NCBI GenBank assembly: GCA_021772595.1
Contig: JAJFLS010000618.1
Location: 1 to 13,397 of the forward strand
Direction of reading: 5' to 3'
Length of the DNA stretch: 13,397 nt
DNA from: Opitutales bacterium
GTDB lineage: Bacteria > Verrucomicrobiota > Verrucomicrobiia > Opitutales > Opitutaceae
Notes under the pieces: model-generated
Databases searched by the model: none
What the model saw: only the letters and a program-made list of their open reading frames with translations
Told to the model about the DNA's origin: nothing
Program-made: the position numbers and the translations under genes
In this document: positions 6,308 through 13,261 of the stretch, piece after piece
Layout: every line of letters starts with the position of its first letter
How positions within the stretch are numbered: position 1 is the stretch's first letter

Positions 6308-7330
6308 GGAAAACCCGGGATTACTCCTTTTTTTAGGTCTGGATAGAAGTCATAGCCCCAATCCTTGTCATTTGCCGCGTGGATGTAGACATTACGAACC
6401 TCAGCAGTAATCGCGTATTCCATAAAGCGCTTCTTTTTTCTATTCAGCCATTCCATCGTTGGAACAAAATCATCTATAAACGCCTCGCTCTCTTCCCTTA
6501 TGCTTTTCGGCGTCGAGAGTATATATAAGTAGGCATTTGTCGATTTGAGAAAATCCGTACTCACGGGTCCCCACAAATGGTGCGCCGTGTTGCGGACGTG
6601 CGCAGGTACGAGTTTCGGATGGTCCTTTAGAAAACGGTCCATCGACCTAGTGTATTCGTCACCCCCTGCCGTGTAGACGAATCCATTGTATTCAATCCTA
6701 ATTGCCAAACTATTCTCATTGGCAGGAGCATCAGCGTTTTTATGAAAGACTGGATCTCGGGCATTGTAGATGAAGAAATGCGTTCCTTCAACGTCGATAT
6801 TATCTTCATATTTAAATGTCCTATCAGTCCACTGGATCGTATTCGAATTGATGAATCCGATTTTTTTCCAGGAGGGCACGTCCTCCGATGTGGTCCCGAT
6901 GTCTATGGGTTTCCGCATAATAGTCCAAATGAGTTATACCGTGCCGTTTTAGGAATGGAAGAACCACTGATGCAAATTTTTCATCAGTAGCGCTATCTAT
7001 CATCATTGTCTTCTTGTTTGGAAAAATGATCAGAGTCGAGTCTGCTGATTGAACTGAAAAAATGACAATCTTTAGAGTTTCTTCAGAAATACCTTTTGCC
7101 TCATCCTTTTCCCCAGACTCTTTGCTAGAGGATTGATTTCCCTCTGAAAGGCTCAAGGTAGGTATCGCAGTTTTTCTGGAGTCGGATGCTCGCTGAATCG
7201 TTGCCAACTTTTCGTCGGTTTCCACAATTTCGCCTTCAACGCTTCTGTTTGATTGATTCGTCCAAATTCTGGCATGGATATTTGCTAGGAGAAAAATCAG
7301 TGAAAGGATAGACAGTGATGTTTTCTTCAT
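6304..7330 (-). pseudogene. Secreted SHD1-like / metallo-beta-lactamase-fold protein, split by a frameshift
   Basis: Two overlapping frames give one coherent protein of about 342 residues if one base is gained at an A7 run (6861-6867). Frame one starts at 7330 with signal peptide MKKTSLSILSLIFLLANIHA. It then has an SHD1-like segment (RIWTNQSNRSVEGEIVE, about 21-66), a Ser/Glu-rich linker and the start of an MBL fold (MMIDS, then H142-R-H144-R-D146-H147 as HxHxDH). Frame two continues with KIGFINSNTIQW, NENSLAIRIEYNGFVYTAGGDE (second-half metal Asp) and RNTAHHLWGPVSTDFL (HH motif), as in ComEC/Rec2-type C-terminal MBL domains. All metal-binding blocks are intact on both sides of the break, so the lesion is recent, a sequencing error, or programmed slippage. 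The likely activity is a secreted hydrolase of unknown substrate. The start overlaps the stop of the permease remnant (TAATG). Confidence 0.65.
6861..6867 (-). other. A7 homopolymer / potential slippery heptamer in the MBL-fold gene
   Basis: On the - strand the sequence is CTGGAAAAAAATCGG, read CTG-GAA-AAA-AAT in the upstream frame. A -1 slip on A-AAA-AAA would give GAA-AAA-AAA-ATC and lead into the downstream frame exactly where the MBL homology resumes. The same outcome follows from loss of one A from an ancestral A8. No stable downstream stem is obvious by eye. Confidence 0.5.
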
Positions 7331-7527
7331 TATTGCATGATGTTAAGATAAAATTTGTTTCCGAACGTTGCCCCGCGAATTGAATCGGAACAATTGAATT
7401 TTCTATCAACTATGCGATGGTCTACGGGTCGCAGCAAGACGCCGTTGACGATGGTGAAGACTATCGTCGTCGCTCCAATCCCCAAAGCCAGCATCAACAC
7501 GGCCACGATGGTAAAACTTTGATTCAT
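7330..7527 (-). pseudogene. Remnant of an ADOP/MacB-type ABC transporter permease N-terminus
   Basis: The frame encodes MNQSFTIVAVLMLALGIGATTIVFTIVNGVLLRPV, which matches the first transmembrane segment of acidobacterial-duplicated-orphan-permease (FtsX/MacB) proteins (consensus about SPGFTAVAVLTLALGIGANTA). The codons just before the ATG (WFDLLR) also fit that family's start. Homology stops after LLRPV, and the rest of the frame (DRKFNCSD onward) is simply translation of the dispersed 33-bp repeat and following DNA. A full family member has around 800 residues, so only about 40 remain. A stop lies just upstream of the conserved part. Non-functional relic; the identification rests on a distinctive but short motif. 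Confidence 0.6.
7384..7416 (+). repeat. Dispersed 33-bp CAATTG-centred repeat, copy 1
   Basis: Contains CGGAACAATTGAATTTTC followed by TATCAACTATGCG. It is collinear with the copies at 10608 and 12826 over 33 positions without gaps. Arms GGAA and TTCC (here TTTC) flank the CAATTG palindrome. It sits at the point where the permease remnant loses homology. Confidence 0.75.
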
Positions 7528-7930
7528 TCGCAGGAGGTCAAACCAATCTCATTGGCTTCGAAGCCGCAATGAACTTTTTTTGGCGAGATACGAGCCATCC
7601 TTATTTACCTCGGCCCGCCGAGGTATCCTAGCGAAGCGATGACGTTTTTTAACGTAGTCAAGGTTGTGGGCTTTGTCATCGACCAGTCGGGGAATTAATG
7701 ATTTCTGAACTGACTCTATAAACCTCACTCTCTCTTTTTTGCGACTCTTGCGCCTTTTTGCGGCCAAGTCCTCTCCCGAATTCTTTAAGTTGACGCGTAT
7801 GCGCAACGGCAGGACGGCGTAGCTACGCTAGGGACTCGCGTGAGAACTCGATAGTCTCCATACTCAACAGCGTTTTCAACTTACTGCTCGCGGTTCAAGA
7901 ATGTCCGGATTCCCGATTTTTTGGATACGA
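7528..7930. other. About 400 bases without a convincing gene
   Basis: A frame of 85 codons on - (7549-7806) is very Lys/Arg-rich and runs through a TTGCG phrase repeat at 7735-7765 (TTGCG at 7739, 7748 and 7758), of the same style as the element at 2452-2527. It is therefore not called. A perfect 12-bp palindrome GCGTAGCTACGC lies at 7817-7828. No terminator with a T-tract was seen for the deacetylase gene that ends at 7931 reading leftward. The region looks like decayed DNA next to the permease remnant. Confidence 0.45.
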
Positions 7931-8800
7931 TTACGGTTTGACTGCTTCAGCCAGTTTTGCCTTTCGCGATTCGACAATCGCCATTGGGTCCTTAGGCTCT
8001 AGATTCCAATCTGCATACCGAGCCAAATCTCGCAGGGCGATCACTTGGAAATCATGCTCATGCAGGTAATCCATGAACTGCTCGAAAGTCGCCCGTGAAA
8101 CATGCACCCAGGGATGTTCGCCTTCCGGCACACCGTGAAACTGGAGAACGACTGCCTTGCCATCGCGAGCCCCATCTAATGTTTCGACGAATTCCTCGAA
8201 GGTGTAATCGGGCCGAGGGATTCCAGCCGAGGGGATGAGCAGCGGGTGGTCCAAGCCCGGTTCGTAGGGAAAACCGCGTTCGCCACCCCGCGGGTATTCG
8301 GGAAAACCGCCACGCCGCGCCCAACGCAAACCGTGATTCCGGAGAATTTCCAGGGCGTCCATATCGAGGCCGTTGCCTGGCCATGCGAATGAGATCGGCT
8401 TGGCGATCCCATGCTCTTCGCAGCGAGCATCAATGGCCGCGAGCTGAACTTCCAGTCGATCGACCGTTTTTGGATTCACCCCCATGTGGTCGCGAGTATG
8501 ATTGCCGATCTCGAATCCAGCGCGATCCAAGGCAGCAATCTCTTTCCAGGTCATGTAGTCAACTTTGTTTGTCGGGAAAGTGAAACCTTCCGTAATAAAG
8601 AAGGTCGCTCCGAAACCGTAGTTCTCGAGAATAGGACGGGCGACCGTGTAGTGGGATTTCACGGAGTCATCGAATGTCAGCACGATGAGCTTGTCGGGCA
8701 TTGCTTCGAGAATGGAGATCGCGGTCTCTTCTTTACCCTTCGCCCCAATCGGGGCGGTTATAAAAGCGAGCGCAAAGGAAACTATCAAAAGGTTTTTCAT
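7931..8800 (-). CDS. Secreted polysaccharide deacetylase (NodB/CE4 fold)
   Basis: Protein of 289 residues with signal peptide MKNLLIVSFALAFITAPIGA. NodB-domain motifs: TFDD with D44 as likely general base and D45 as metal ligand; H101-x3-H105 in GNHTRDH completing the Asp-His-His metal triad; FAWPGNG (138-144) in the motif 3 position; and QFHGVP with H222 near the C-terminal side. KSHYTVARPILENYGFGATFF is the characteristic first helix-strand of this family. The role is metal-dependent removal of N- or O-acetyl groups from an extracellular or cell-wall polysaccharide; the substrate cannot be set from sequence. The C-terminal tail after about 260 is charged. It is transcribed away from the SDR gene, with a shared 168-bp spacer, and is not in an operon with a sulfatase. 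Confidence 0.88.
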   Translation of the reverse strand: MKNLLIVSFALAFITAPIGAKGKEETAISILEAMPDKLIVLTFDDSVKSHYTVARPILENYGFGATFFITEGFTFPTNKVDYMTWKEIAALDRAGFEIGNHTRDHMGVNPKTVDRLEVQLAAIDARCEEHGIAKPISFAWPGNGLDMDALEILRNHGLRWARRGGFPEYPRGGERGFPYEPGLDHPLLIPSAGIPRPDYTFEEFVETLDGARDGKAVVLQFHGVPEGEHPWVHVSRATFEQFMDYLHEHDFQVIALRDLARYADWNLEPKDPMAIVESRKAKLAEAVKP

Positions 8801-8857
8801 AAGATTTTACGCTAAGCGGGATTCTCAATCACACGGAAAAGAAATGCAAACACTCTT

Positions 8858-8872
8858 CAGCAAAGCTTGCTG
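8858..8872. promoter_or_regulatory. Inverted repeat in the divergent deacetylase/SDR spacer
   Basis: CAGCAA-AGC-TTGCTG is a perfect 6-bp inverted repeat with a 3-base centre. It lies about 58 bases before the deacetylase start and 97 before the SDR start, so it is placed like an operator for one or both divergent genes. No convincing -35/-10 pair was found on either strand. Confidence 0.25.
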
Positions 8873-8968
8873 CTAGAGCCTAATCGCTCCGATGAACCCG
8901 CTGTAGAACCGTCAAGCATTCGGAGTATTTTCTTTAGCATCACAAGATTGTAGTCTAATTCAATCGAT

Positions 8969-9691
8969 ATGTCGGAATTGGATATGAACGGTAGAGTAGC
9001 TGTTGTTGTGGGAGCGAGCAGCGGGATGGGACGAGCAATCGCTACAACGTTTGCGGGATCAGGAGCGCGGATGGTACTGGCGGCTCGTCGGGAAGTCGAA
9101 CTAGAATCGCTTGCCCACGAACTCGATTGCGGCGCCCTAACCTGCCCGACTGAGGTTCGCGAGGTTTCTGCGGTGGATCAGCTGATCGAGCGTAGCCTGC
9201 ATGCCTTTGGGCGGATCGATACGCTCGTTTACGCGACTGGGACGAATATACCAGAACGAAGTTTGGAAACGATTAGCCACGAGACTTGGGACATGATGCT
9301 AGCGACGAATATCACAGGAGCATTCAATTGCACCAAGGCAGTCCTTCCCGCAATGCAATCGCAGAGCGACGGTTTGATCATCTATATTTCGTCAGCCTGT
9401 GTCCATTCTCCCGATATATCAGGCGTTTCCTACCAAGCATCCAAACACGCCCTATCGGGTCTGGCCCACGGCACTTTCCAAGAGCAAAAGAAATACGGAA
9501 TTCGAACCACTGTCGTTTTTCCAGGTTTGTGCGACACGCCACTAGTTCTTAAACGTCCCGTCCCCACGCCAGACGACGTATTAGCTAAATCACTACAGCC
9601 ACAAGATGTCGCTGACGCCTGTCTCTACGTCGCCACAGCGCCATCGAGAGCTCGCGTTGCCGAGTTGGAACTGCAACCGGCTGGATTGTAG
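8969..9691 (+). CDS. SDR-family NAD(P)-dependent oxidoreductase
   Basis: Protein of 240 residues with a classical short-chain dehydrogenase fold: glycine-rich G15-A-S-S-G19-M-G21 for the dinucleotide, an Arg pair R40-R41 after the second strand that favours NADP(H), N114 (LATNITG), catalytic S142, and Y155-x3-K159 in YQASK. The usual NNAG is replaced by YATG (88-91). The post-catalytic VVFPGLCDTPL loop is the standard substrate/cofactor segment. The length fits the family (about 250). It is cytosolic; the substrate, a hydroxy or keto compound, is unknown. It stands alone between the divergent deacetylase and a gene remnant. A hairpin 40 bases after the stop may end the transcript. Confidence 0.9.
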   Translation: MSELDMNGRVAVVVGASSGMGRAIATTFAGSGARMVLAARREVELESLAHELDCGALTCPTEVREVSAVDQLIERSLHAFGRIDTLVYATGTNIPERSLETISHETWDMMLATNITGAFNCTKAVLPAMQSQSDGLIIYISSACVHSPDISGVSYQASKHALSGLAHGTFQEQKKYGIRTTVVFPGLCDTPLVLKRPVPTPDDVLAKSLQPQDVADACLYVATAPSRARVAELELQPAGL

Positions 9692-9730
9692 AGAGACGAC
9701 CTCTTAGATAGGACGGTAAATTTGCAGTTC

Positions 9731-9764
9731 GGTGGTACGATCCGAGAGATGCGGATGCGCCACC
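9731..9764 (+). terminator. Hairpin after the SDR gene, possible terminator or REP-like element
   Basis: Outer arms GGTGG (9731-9735) and CCACC (9760-9764) enclose inner arms ATCCG (9740-9744) and CGGAT (9752-9756) around a 7-base loop. It lies 40 bases downstream of the SDR stop. The following CTGCATTTCTTT is only weakly T-rich, so intrinsic termination is uncertain and a REP-like repeat is an equal alternative. Confidence 0.35.
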
Positions 9765-9778
9765 CTGCATTTCTTTGA

Positions 9779-10471
9779 CTGCGCCCACTAGAAGTTCGCG
9801 CTCCCATCACGGCAACCGTTTCGGATCATCTGAGCGAATATTTTGAAGCCTACGACAGGCTAGCCGATATGGAAATGTGGAATCTCTACCTCCCTCAATG
9901 GGCTCCAGCCTCTCTAACGCAGGATCCCTGGAATGCTCGCAATCAAGTTCTCAAAATCGTGGATGAAGAACCATATGATTATTCCAAAGTGGATCGGCAT
10001 ATTCCATCAAGCAAACGGGTCCGAATTTCCTTTCGCGTCATGCAACAACAACACGGACTCAACGGACTGGAATTCGAAGCGCAAACAGCACGTGGTGTTC
10101 GTCCCTTACGGCTATGGTGGTCTCCCAATCAAATCGGCTTCGACGTTGCCGGAACAGAGGTCGAACGCACTTCGATCGAACTTGGGCGCTGGCACAGCAT
10201 TGTACTCGAGATCGACTGCAACGAGGAAGAGTACTCAGTCTCAATCGATGGCAATGTCATTCACTCAGCTTCGGACCTGGAAGATAATCCGGAAGCTTTC
10301 GAACACTTGGTCTTTCGAACCGGCCCCTGGCGCGTGGACGTACGACAGTTAACGATCGATAAAGGCGAGCCGGGAGCGCCAGGCGTCTGGGATGGGGATT
10401 ATCCGGGAGCAGATACCAAAGTAAACGCCAGTATCTATCTCATCGATGATTTGAAAACGGAAATATTCTAA
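9779..10471 (+). pseudogene. C-terminal fragment of a large secreted protein (beta-sandwich type), 5' end missing
   Basis: The frame is open from 9779 (after TGA 9776-9778) to TAA at 10471. Protein-like sequence already begins at 9791 (EVRAPITATVSDHLSEYFEAY), well before the first ATG at 9869, so the gene's front is missing. The sequence MEMWNLYLPQWAP, LKIVDEEPYDYSKVDR, FRTGPWRVDVRQ and PGADTKVNASIYLIDDLKTE resembles the C-terminal LamG/concanavalin-like domain of large secreted PVC-group proteins annotated as exo-alpha-sialidase or BNR-repeat proteins; this is recalled, not searched. No start codon with a leader or signal peptide is available. The likely explanation is deletion of the 5' part, with a repeat-bearing scar upstream. 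A short stand-alone protein from 9869 is possible but less likely. Confidence 0.5.
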
Positions 10472-10523
10472 CCGGTTGGGAAGCGTATGCTCATTCCGCG
10501 AATCAACCGATATCCTGCGGATG

Positions 10524-10544
10524 GGCGGTCCCTTTGTAACCGCC
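10524..10544. repeat. GGCGGT/ACCGCC hairpin fused to repeat copy 2
   Basis: GGCGGT (10524-10529) and ACCGCC (10539-10544) form a perfect 6-bp inverted repeat around a 9-base loop. Its right arm occupies the first six positions of repeat copy 2, explaining why that copy diverges there from the others. There is no T-tract directly after it. Confidence 0.5.
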
Positions 10545-10571
10545 ACAATTGAATTCCCTATCAACCCTACC
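10539..10571 (+). repeat. Dispersed 33-bp CAATTG-centred repeat, copy 2 (diverged)
   Basis: Core CACAATTGAATTCCCTATCA aligns without gaps to the other copies. The left end is replaced by the ACCGCC hairpin arm and the right end differs (AACCCTACC). CAATTG begins at 10546, 69 bases before that of copy 3, and the orientation is the same. Confidence 0.6.
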
Positions 10572-10607
10572 CCGCGGATCGTTCACGAGTGAGCGAGAAG
10601 GCCTGAC

Positions 10608-10640
10608 ATCGGAACAATTGAATTTCCTATCACCAATGTG
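10608..10640 (+). repeat. Dispersed 33-bp CAATTG-centred repeat, copy 3
   Basis: CGGAACAATTGAATTTCC followed by TATCACCAATGTG; nearly identical to copy 4 (two differences in 33 positions). It lies about 147 bases upstream of the AtsA-like sulfatase start, within a 315-base gap (10472-10786). That gap otherwise holds copy 2, the hairpin at 10524-10544 and an AT-rich leader without a clear promoter. Confidence 0.75.
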
Positions 10641-10786
10641 GCTTGAACCGTGCGTTGAGAAGGTTTTTCGAGACTTGAATATCCAAAGTAATCGTGTTTT
10701 GTTTTTGAACTTTCTAGGTGTTTCTTTTCGATCCCTCTCGAAGTAAAGTAAGCCTAGTTTCATCCCCGCTTAAAAAAATCACGATC

Positions 10787-12496
10787 ATGTGTAGGCTGTC
10801 GTCAATTACGTTGTTGTCAGTTTTTCTAGTCGTTTCTAGTTGCGATGTGAGTCCATCGCCGGAATCGCATGGATCCCGACCCGAAGGAAGTAAAAGGCCT
10901 AATGTGCTTTTGATTGTGGTTGATGACTTGGGATATGCTGACTTAGGCGTGTTCGGGAGCGAAATTGAAACGCCTAATCTCGATCGACTCGCCAATAGTG
11001 GAGTCTTGTTGACCAATTTTTACGTAGCGCCCACATGCTCCCCTACAAGATCGATGTTATTGTCGGGTACGGACAATCACATTGCCGGGCTGGGGAACAT
11101 GGCTGAAGACATGGCTCCCAACCAGGAGGGGCAACCGGGCTATGAAGGATACCTGAACTTTCGGGTGGCGGCACTGCCAGAGCTGTTTCAAGAATCTGGA
11201 TACAATACGTATATGACGGGTAAGTGGCACCTCGGGTTGACTGAAGAAACCGAGCCCGCCGCCCGCGGATTCGACAAGTCGTTTGCCTTGTTGCAAGGTG
11301 GCGCTGGGCATTTTGATAATATGTTGCCAATCGTCGGACCTGACAATGCGATATATAGAGAGGATGGAGAAGCGCTGGAGGTTCTGCCTAAGATTTTTTA
11401 TTCTACCCGATTCTATACGGAGCGATTGATCGACTATATCGACGAAGGGAAGGAAAATGGCAGACCGTTCTTTGGTTATCTCGCGTATTCCGCGCCGCAC
11501 TGGCCCTTGCAAGCGCCCGAAGAATCGATTGCCAAGTATCGAGGAAAGTATGACGCTGGTTACGATGTTTTGCTCGAGCAGCGATTGCGACGCCTGAAGG
11601 AGCTAGGGTTCGTAGATTCGGATCTAGAGTCATATCCAAGAATGCTAGGCGAGAACGAGTGGAACGAACTCAGTGTTGAGGACCAACGCTATCAATCCAA
11701 ATTGATGGAAATCTATGCGGCTATGGTGGACGATATTGATGTTTATGTGGGCAAGCTGGTCGATCATCTCAAATCGATTGGCGAATACGATAATACTTTG
11801 ATTGTATTTCAGTCAGACAATGGGCCGGAGGCCCACAATCTCGAACAGGGGTGGTCGGACCTTGAGGCCTGGGTCGAGGAATGCTGCAATAATTCCTTCG
11901 AGAATATCGGAGCTCCCGATTCCTACGTCTGGTATGGTCCCAATTGGGGGCAAGCGGGAAACACGCCTCTGAGGATGTTCAAGGGGTACACGGGAGAGGG
12001 TGGAGTTCGCGCGCCGGCGTTCTTCCATTTTCCGAAAGGAATTCTGAGCAATACGAAGGCTGACGGTTTCGCGACGGTAAAGGACTTCATGCCGACATTG
12101 CTTGAATTTGCAGGAATCGACCATCCTGGAGAAGGCGAATTTCGGGGTCGAGATGTGGTCGCGATGCAAGGTCGTTCCTTAGCTCCGATACTTACAGGGA
12201 AAGGTGATGTGGTCAGGGGACCCAACGACTACATGGGCTGGGAACTGTTCGGCAAGCGGGCGATCCGACAAGACGAATGGACGATAGTATATCTACCGTA
12301 TCATGATGTTATCGATGGAATCGTGCCGATTGTGAAGACTGATGAGTGGCAGCTGTACAATCTCTCTGATGATCCAACGCAGATTCATGATTTGTCCGAA
12401 TCCCATCCGGAAAAACTCGCCGAAATGGTCGAGCTGTGGGATGACTATGCTGAACGTAATAACGTTATCTTGCCCGATCGCTTAAGTGGTTATTGA
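10787..12496 (+). CDS. atsA: AtsA-like arylsulfatase (S1_4), predicted lipoprotein
   Basis: Protein of 569 residues from the ATG at 10787; an in-frame ATG at 10718 would place 23 residues before the leader, so it was rejected. MCRLSSITLLSVFLVVSSC ends in a lipobox (V16-S-S-C19), and a Ser/Pro/Gly-rich linker follows to about 37. The core closely follows the Pseudomonas aeruginosa arylsulfatase AtsA: D46-D47 (VVDDLGYAD), formylglycine motif C84-S-P-T-R88, K146 and H148 (GKWHLG), H238 (SAPHWPLQAP), D344-N345 (SDNG) and K399 (FKGYTGEGG). NIGAPDSYVWYGPNW and GWELFGKRAIRQ also match that enzyme. All catalytic and metal residues are therefore present. AtsA is unanchored, so the lipoprotein leader is the main difference. 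Codons here are G/T-richer than in the sulfatases at 905-5908, suggesting a different history. Confidence 0.95.
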   Translation: MCRLSSITLLSVFLVVSSCDVSPSPESHGSRPEGSKRPNVLLIVVDDLGYADLGVFGSEIETPNLDRLANSGVLLTNFYVAPTCSPTRSMLLSGTDNHIAGLGNMAEDMAPNQEGQPGYEGYLNFRVAALPELFQESGYNTYMTGKWHLGLTEETEPAARGFDKSFALLQGGAGHFDNMLPIVGPDNAIYREDGEALEVLPKIFYSTRFYTERLIDYIDEGKENGRPFFGYLAYSAPHWPLQAPEESIAKYRGKYDAGYDVLLEQRLRRLKELGFVDSDLESYPRMLGENEWNELSVEDQRYQSKLMEIYAAMVDDIDVYVGKLVDHLKSIGEYDNTLIVFQSDNGPEAHNLEQGWSDLEAWVEECCNNSFENIGAPDSYVWYGPNWGQAGNTPLRMFKGYTGEGGVRAPAFFHFPKGILSNTKADGFATVKDFMPTLLEFAGIDHPGEGEFRGRDVVAMQGRSLAPILTGKGDVVRGPNDYMGWELFGKRAIRQDEWTIVYLPYHDVIDGIVPIVKTDEWQLYNLSDDPTQIHDLSESHPEKLAEMVELWDDYAERNNVILPDRLSGY

Positions 12497-12603
12497 AAAG
12501 GCCGACCGCTCGAAGCGATAATTCCATTCCCCAATCTGGACAGTCCGTATCGTCTTGTTGCTTTTGTCGTTTCGAGATGATTTAACACTCCAGGCTTTAT
12601 GTT

Positions 12604-12795
12604 ATGAAAATCGAAAAAGCAGGAAAGGAACTTACATGCGCTCATTGTGGTGGTAAGGACTTTGAAGGCGGGACCGCATTGCTAAACACCGCGTGGATGT
12701 CCTTTCTGAATCTCGACTGTTTGGATAAAAGCGCCGATACCTATGTGTGCACGAAATGCGGAAGGATCGAATGGTTCTATCCGTTTGATGATTAG
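12604..12795 (+). CDS. Small zinc-ribbon protein
   Basis: Protein of 63 residues with two knuckles, C12-A-H-C15 and C49-T-K-C52, the standard four-Cys zinc ribbon, plus an isolated C39. The order ELTCAHCGGKDF, LLNTAWMSFLNLD, then TYVCTKCGRIEWFYP resembles a widespread family of short uncharacterised zinc-ribbon proteins. No nuclease or helicase domain is attached, so binding to nucleic acid or protein is only a guess. The ATG overlaps a two-codon ATG-TTA-TGA, and no clear Shine-Dalgarno precedes it. The stop lies inside a weak GATGAT/ATCATC hairpin (12787-12806). It follows the sulfatase by 107 bases and seems to be its own unit. Confidence 0.8.
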   Translation: MKIEKAGKELTCAHCGGKDFEGGTALLNTAWMSFLNLDCLDKSADTYVCTKCGRIEWFYPFDD

Positions 12796-12825
12796 AAACC
12801 ATCATCGCCTGCTATCACCCTACGA

Positions 12826-12858
12826 ATCGGAACAATTGAATTTCCTATCGCCAATGCG
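12826..12858 (+). repeat. Dispersed 33-bp CAATTG-centred repeat, copy 4
   Basis: CGGAACAATTGAATTTCC followed by TATCGCCAATGCG, the copy closest to consensus. It is in the 146-base gap between the zinc-ribbon gene and the rhodanese gene, in the same orientation as the other three copies. Confidence 0.75.
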
Positions 12859-12941
12859 TCCTCTTGCCCTATCTTAAACCTCCCCAATTAACGTTTTCCC
12901 AGTGAAGCATCCACCCCGATTACCCCCAGCCCAAATGCCCC

Positions 12942-13256
12942 ATGTTCTGGAATAGAATAAAGCAAATATCCGCGCTTGACGCGAAGGTCCTAATGGACCA
13001 AGAGGACACGCTTGTCATCGATGTCCGACGCCCGAAAGACTACGAGCTCTCCCACATTGACGGCGCCCTGCTTGGGGACAAACGCGACATCCACAAAGAG
13101 ATCGATGCATCTAAACGCATGTCGCCCATCATTTGCTACTGCTACATGGGCGTTTCTAGCAAGGTCGCCTGTCGAAACCTCACCAAAGCCGGATTCTCTC
13201 GCGTCTTGAACTTAAAAGGTGGATACGCTGCTTGGAACAAAGTCTTCTCTTCGTAA
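12942..13256 (+). CDS. Single-domain rhodanese, GlpE-like thiosulfate sulfurtransferase
   Basis: Protein of 104 residues, the size of a single rhodanese domain. It has LVIDVRRPKDYELSHIDGA (the CH2A-type start), the active-site loop C67-Y-M-G-V-S-S-K and the closing LKGGYAAW. The loop aligns with E. coli GlpE CYHGNSSK, so C67 is the likely persulfide-forming Cys; a second Cys, C65, is two residues before it. The role is sulfur transfer, classically from thiosulfate to cyanide or thioredoxin-type acceptors, in the cytosol (no leader). A link to sulfur released by the sulfatases is not supported, since those yield sulfate. It converges with the partial - strand gene, only 5 bases apart. Confidence 0.9.
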   Translation: MFWNRIKQISALDAKVLMDQEDTLVIDVRRPKDYELSHIDGALLGDKRDIHKEIDASKRMSPIICYCYMGVSSKVACRNLTKAGFSRVLNLKGGYAAWNKVFSS

Positions 13257-13261
13257 AAGCG

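Noticed and set aside
7549..7806. 85-codon frame on the - strand
   Set aside because: Very Lys/Arg-rich, reads through a TTGCG phrase repeat, and has no recognisable motif; likely chance.
7817..7828. Perfect 12-bp palindrome GCGTAGCTACGC as an operator
   Set aside because: Not close to a start codon and no second site; left as a note within the gene-poor stretch.
10539..10640. Integron attC site at the paired repeats
   Set aside because: No complementary GTTRRRY/RYYYAAC core pair or cassette array was found.
10718..10786. Upstream ATG for the AtsA-like sulfatase
   Set aside because: It adds 23 residues before a well-formed lipoprotein leader that starts at 10787.
12507..12517. CGCT-CGA-AGCG hairpin after the AtsA-like sulfatase as terminator
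   Set aside because: Only a 4-bp stem and no T-tract.
7384..12858. CRISPR interpretation of the 33-bp repeats
   Set aside because: Spacing is irregular (69 bases to over 3 kb), there are only four copies, genes lie between them, and no cas gene is present.
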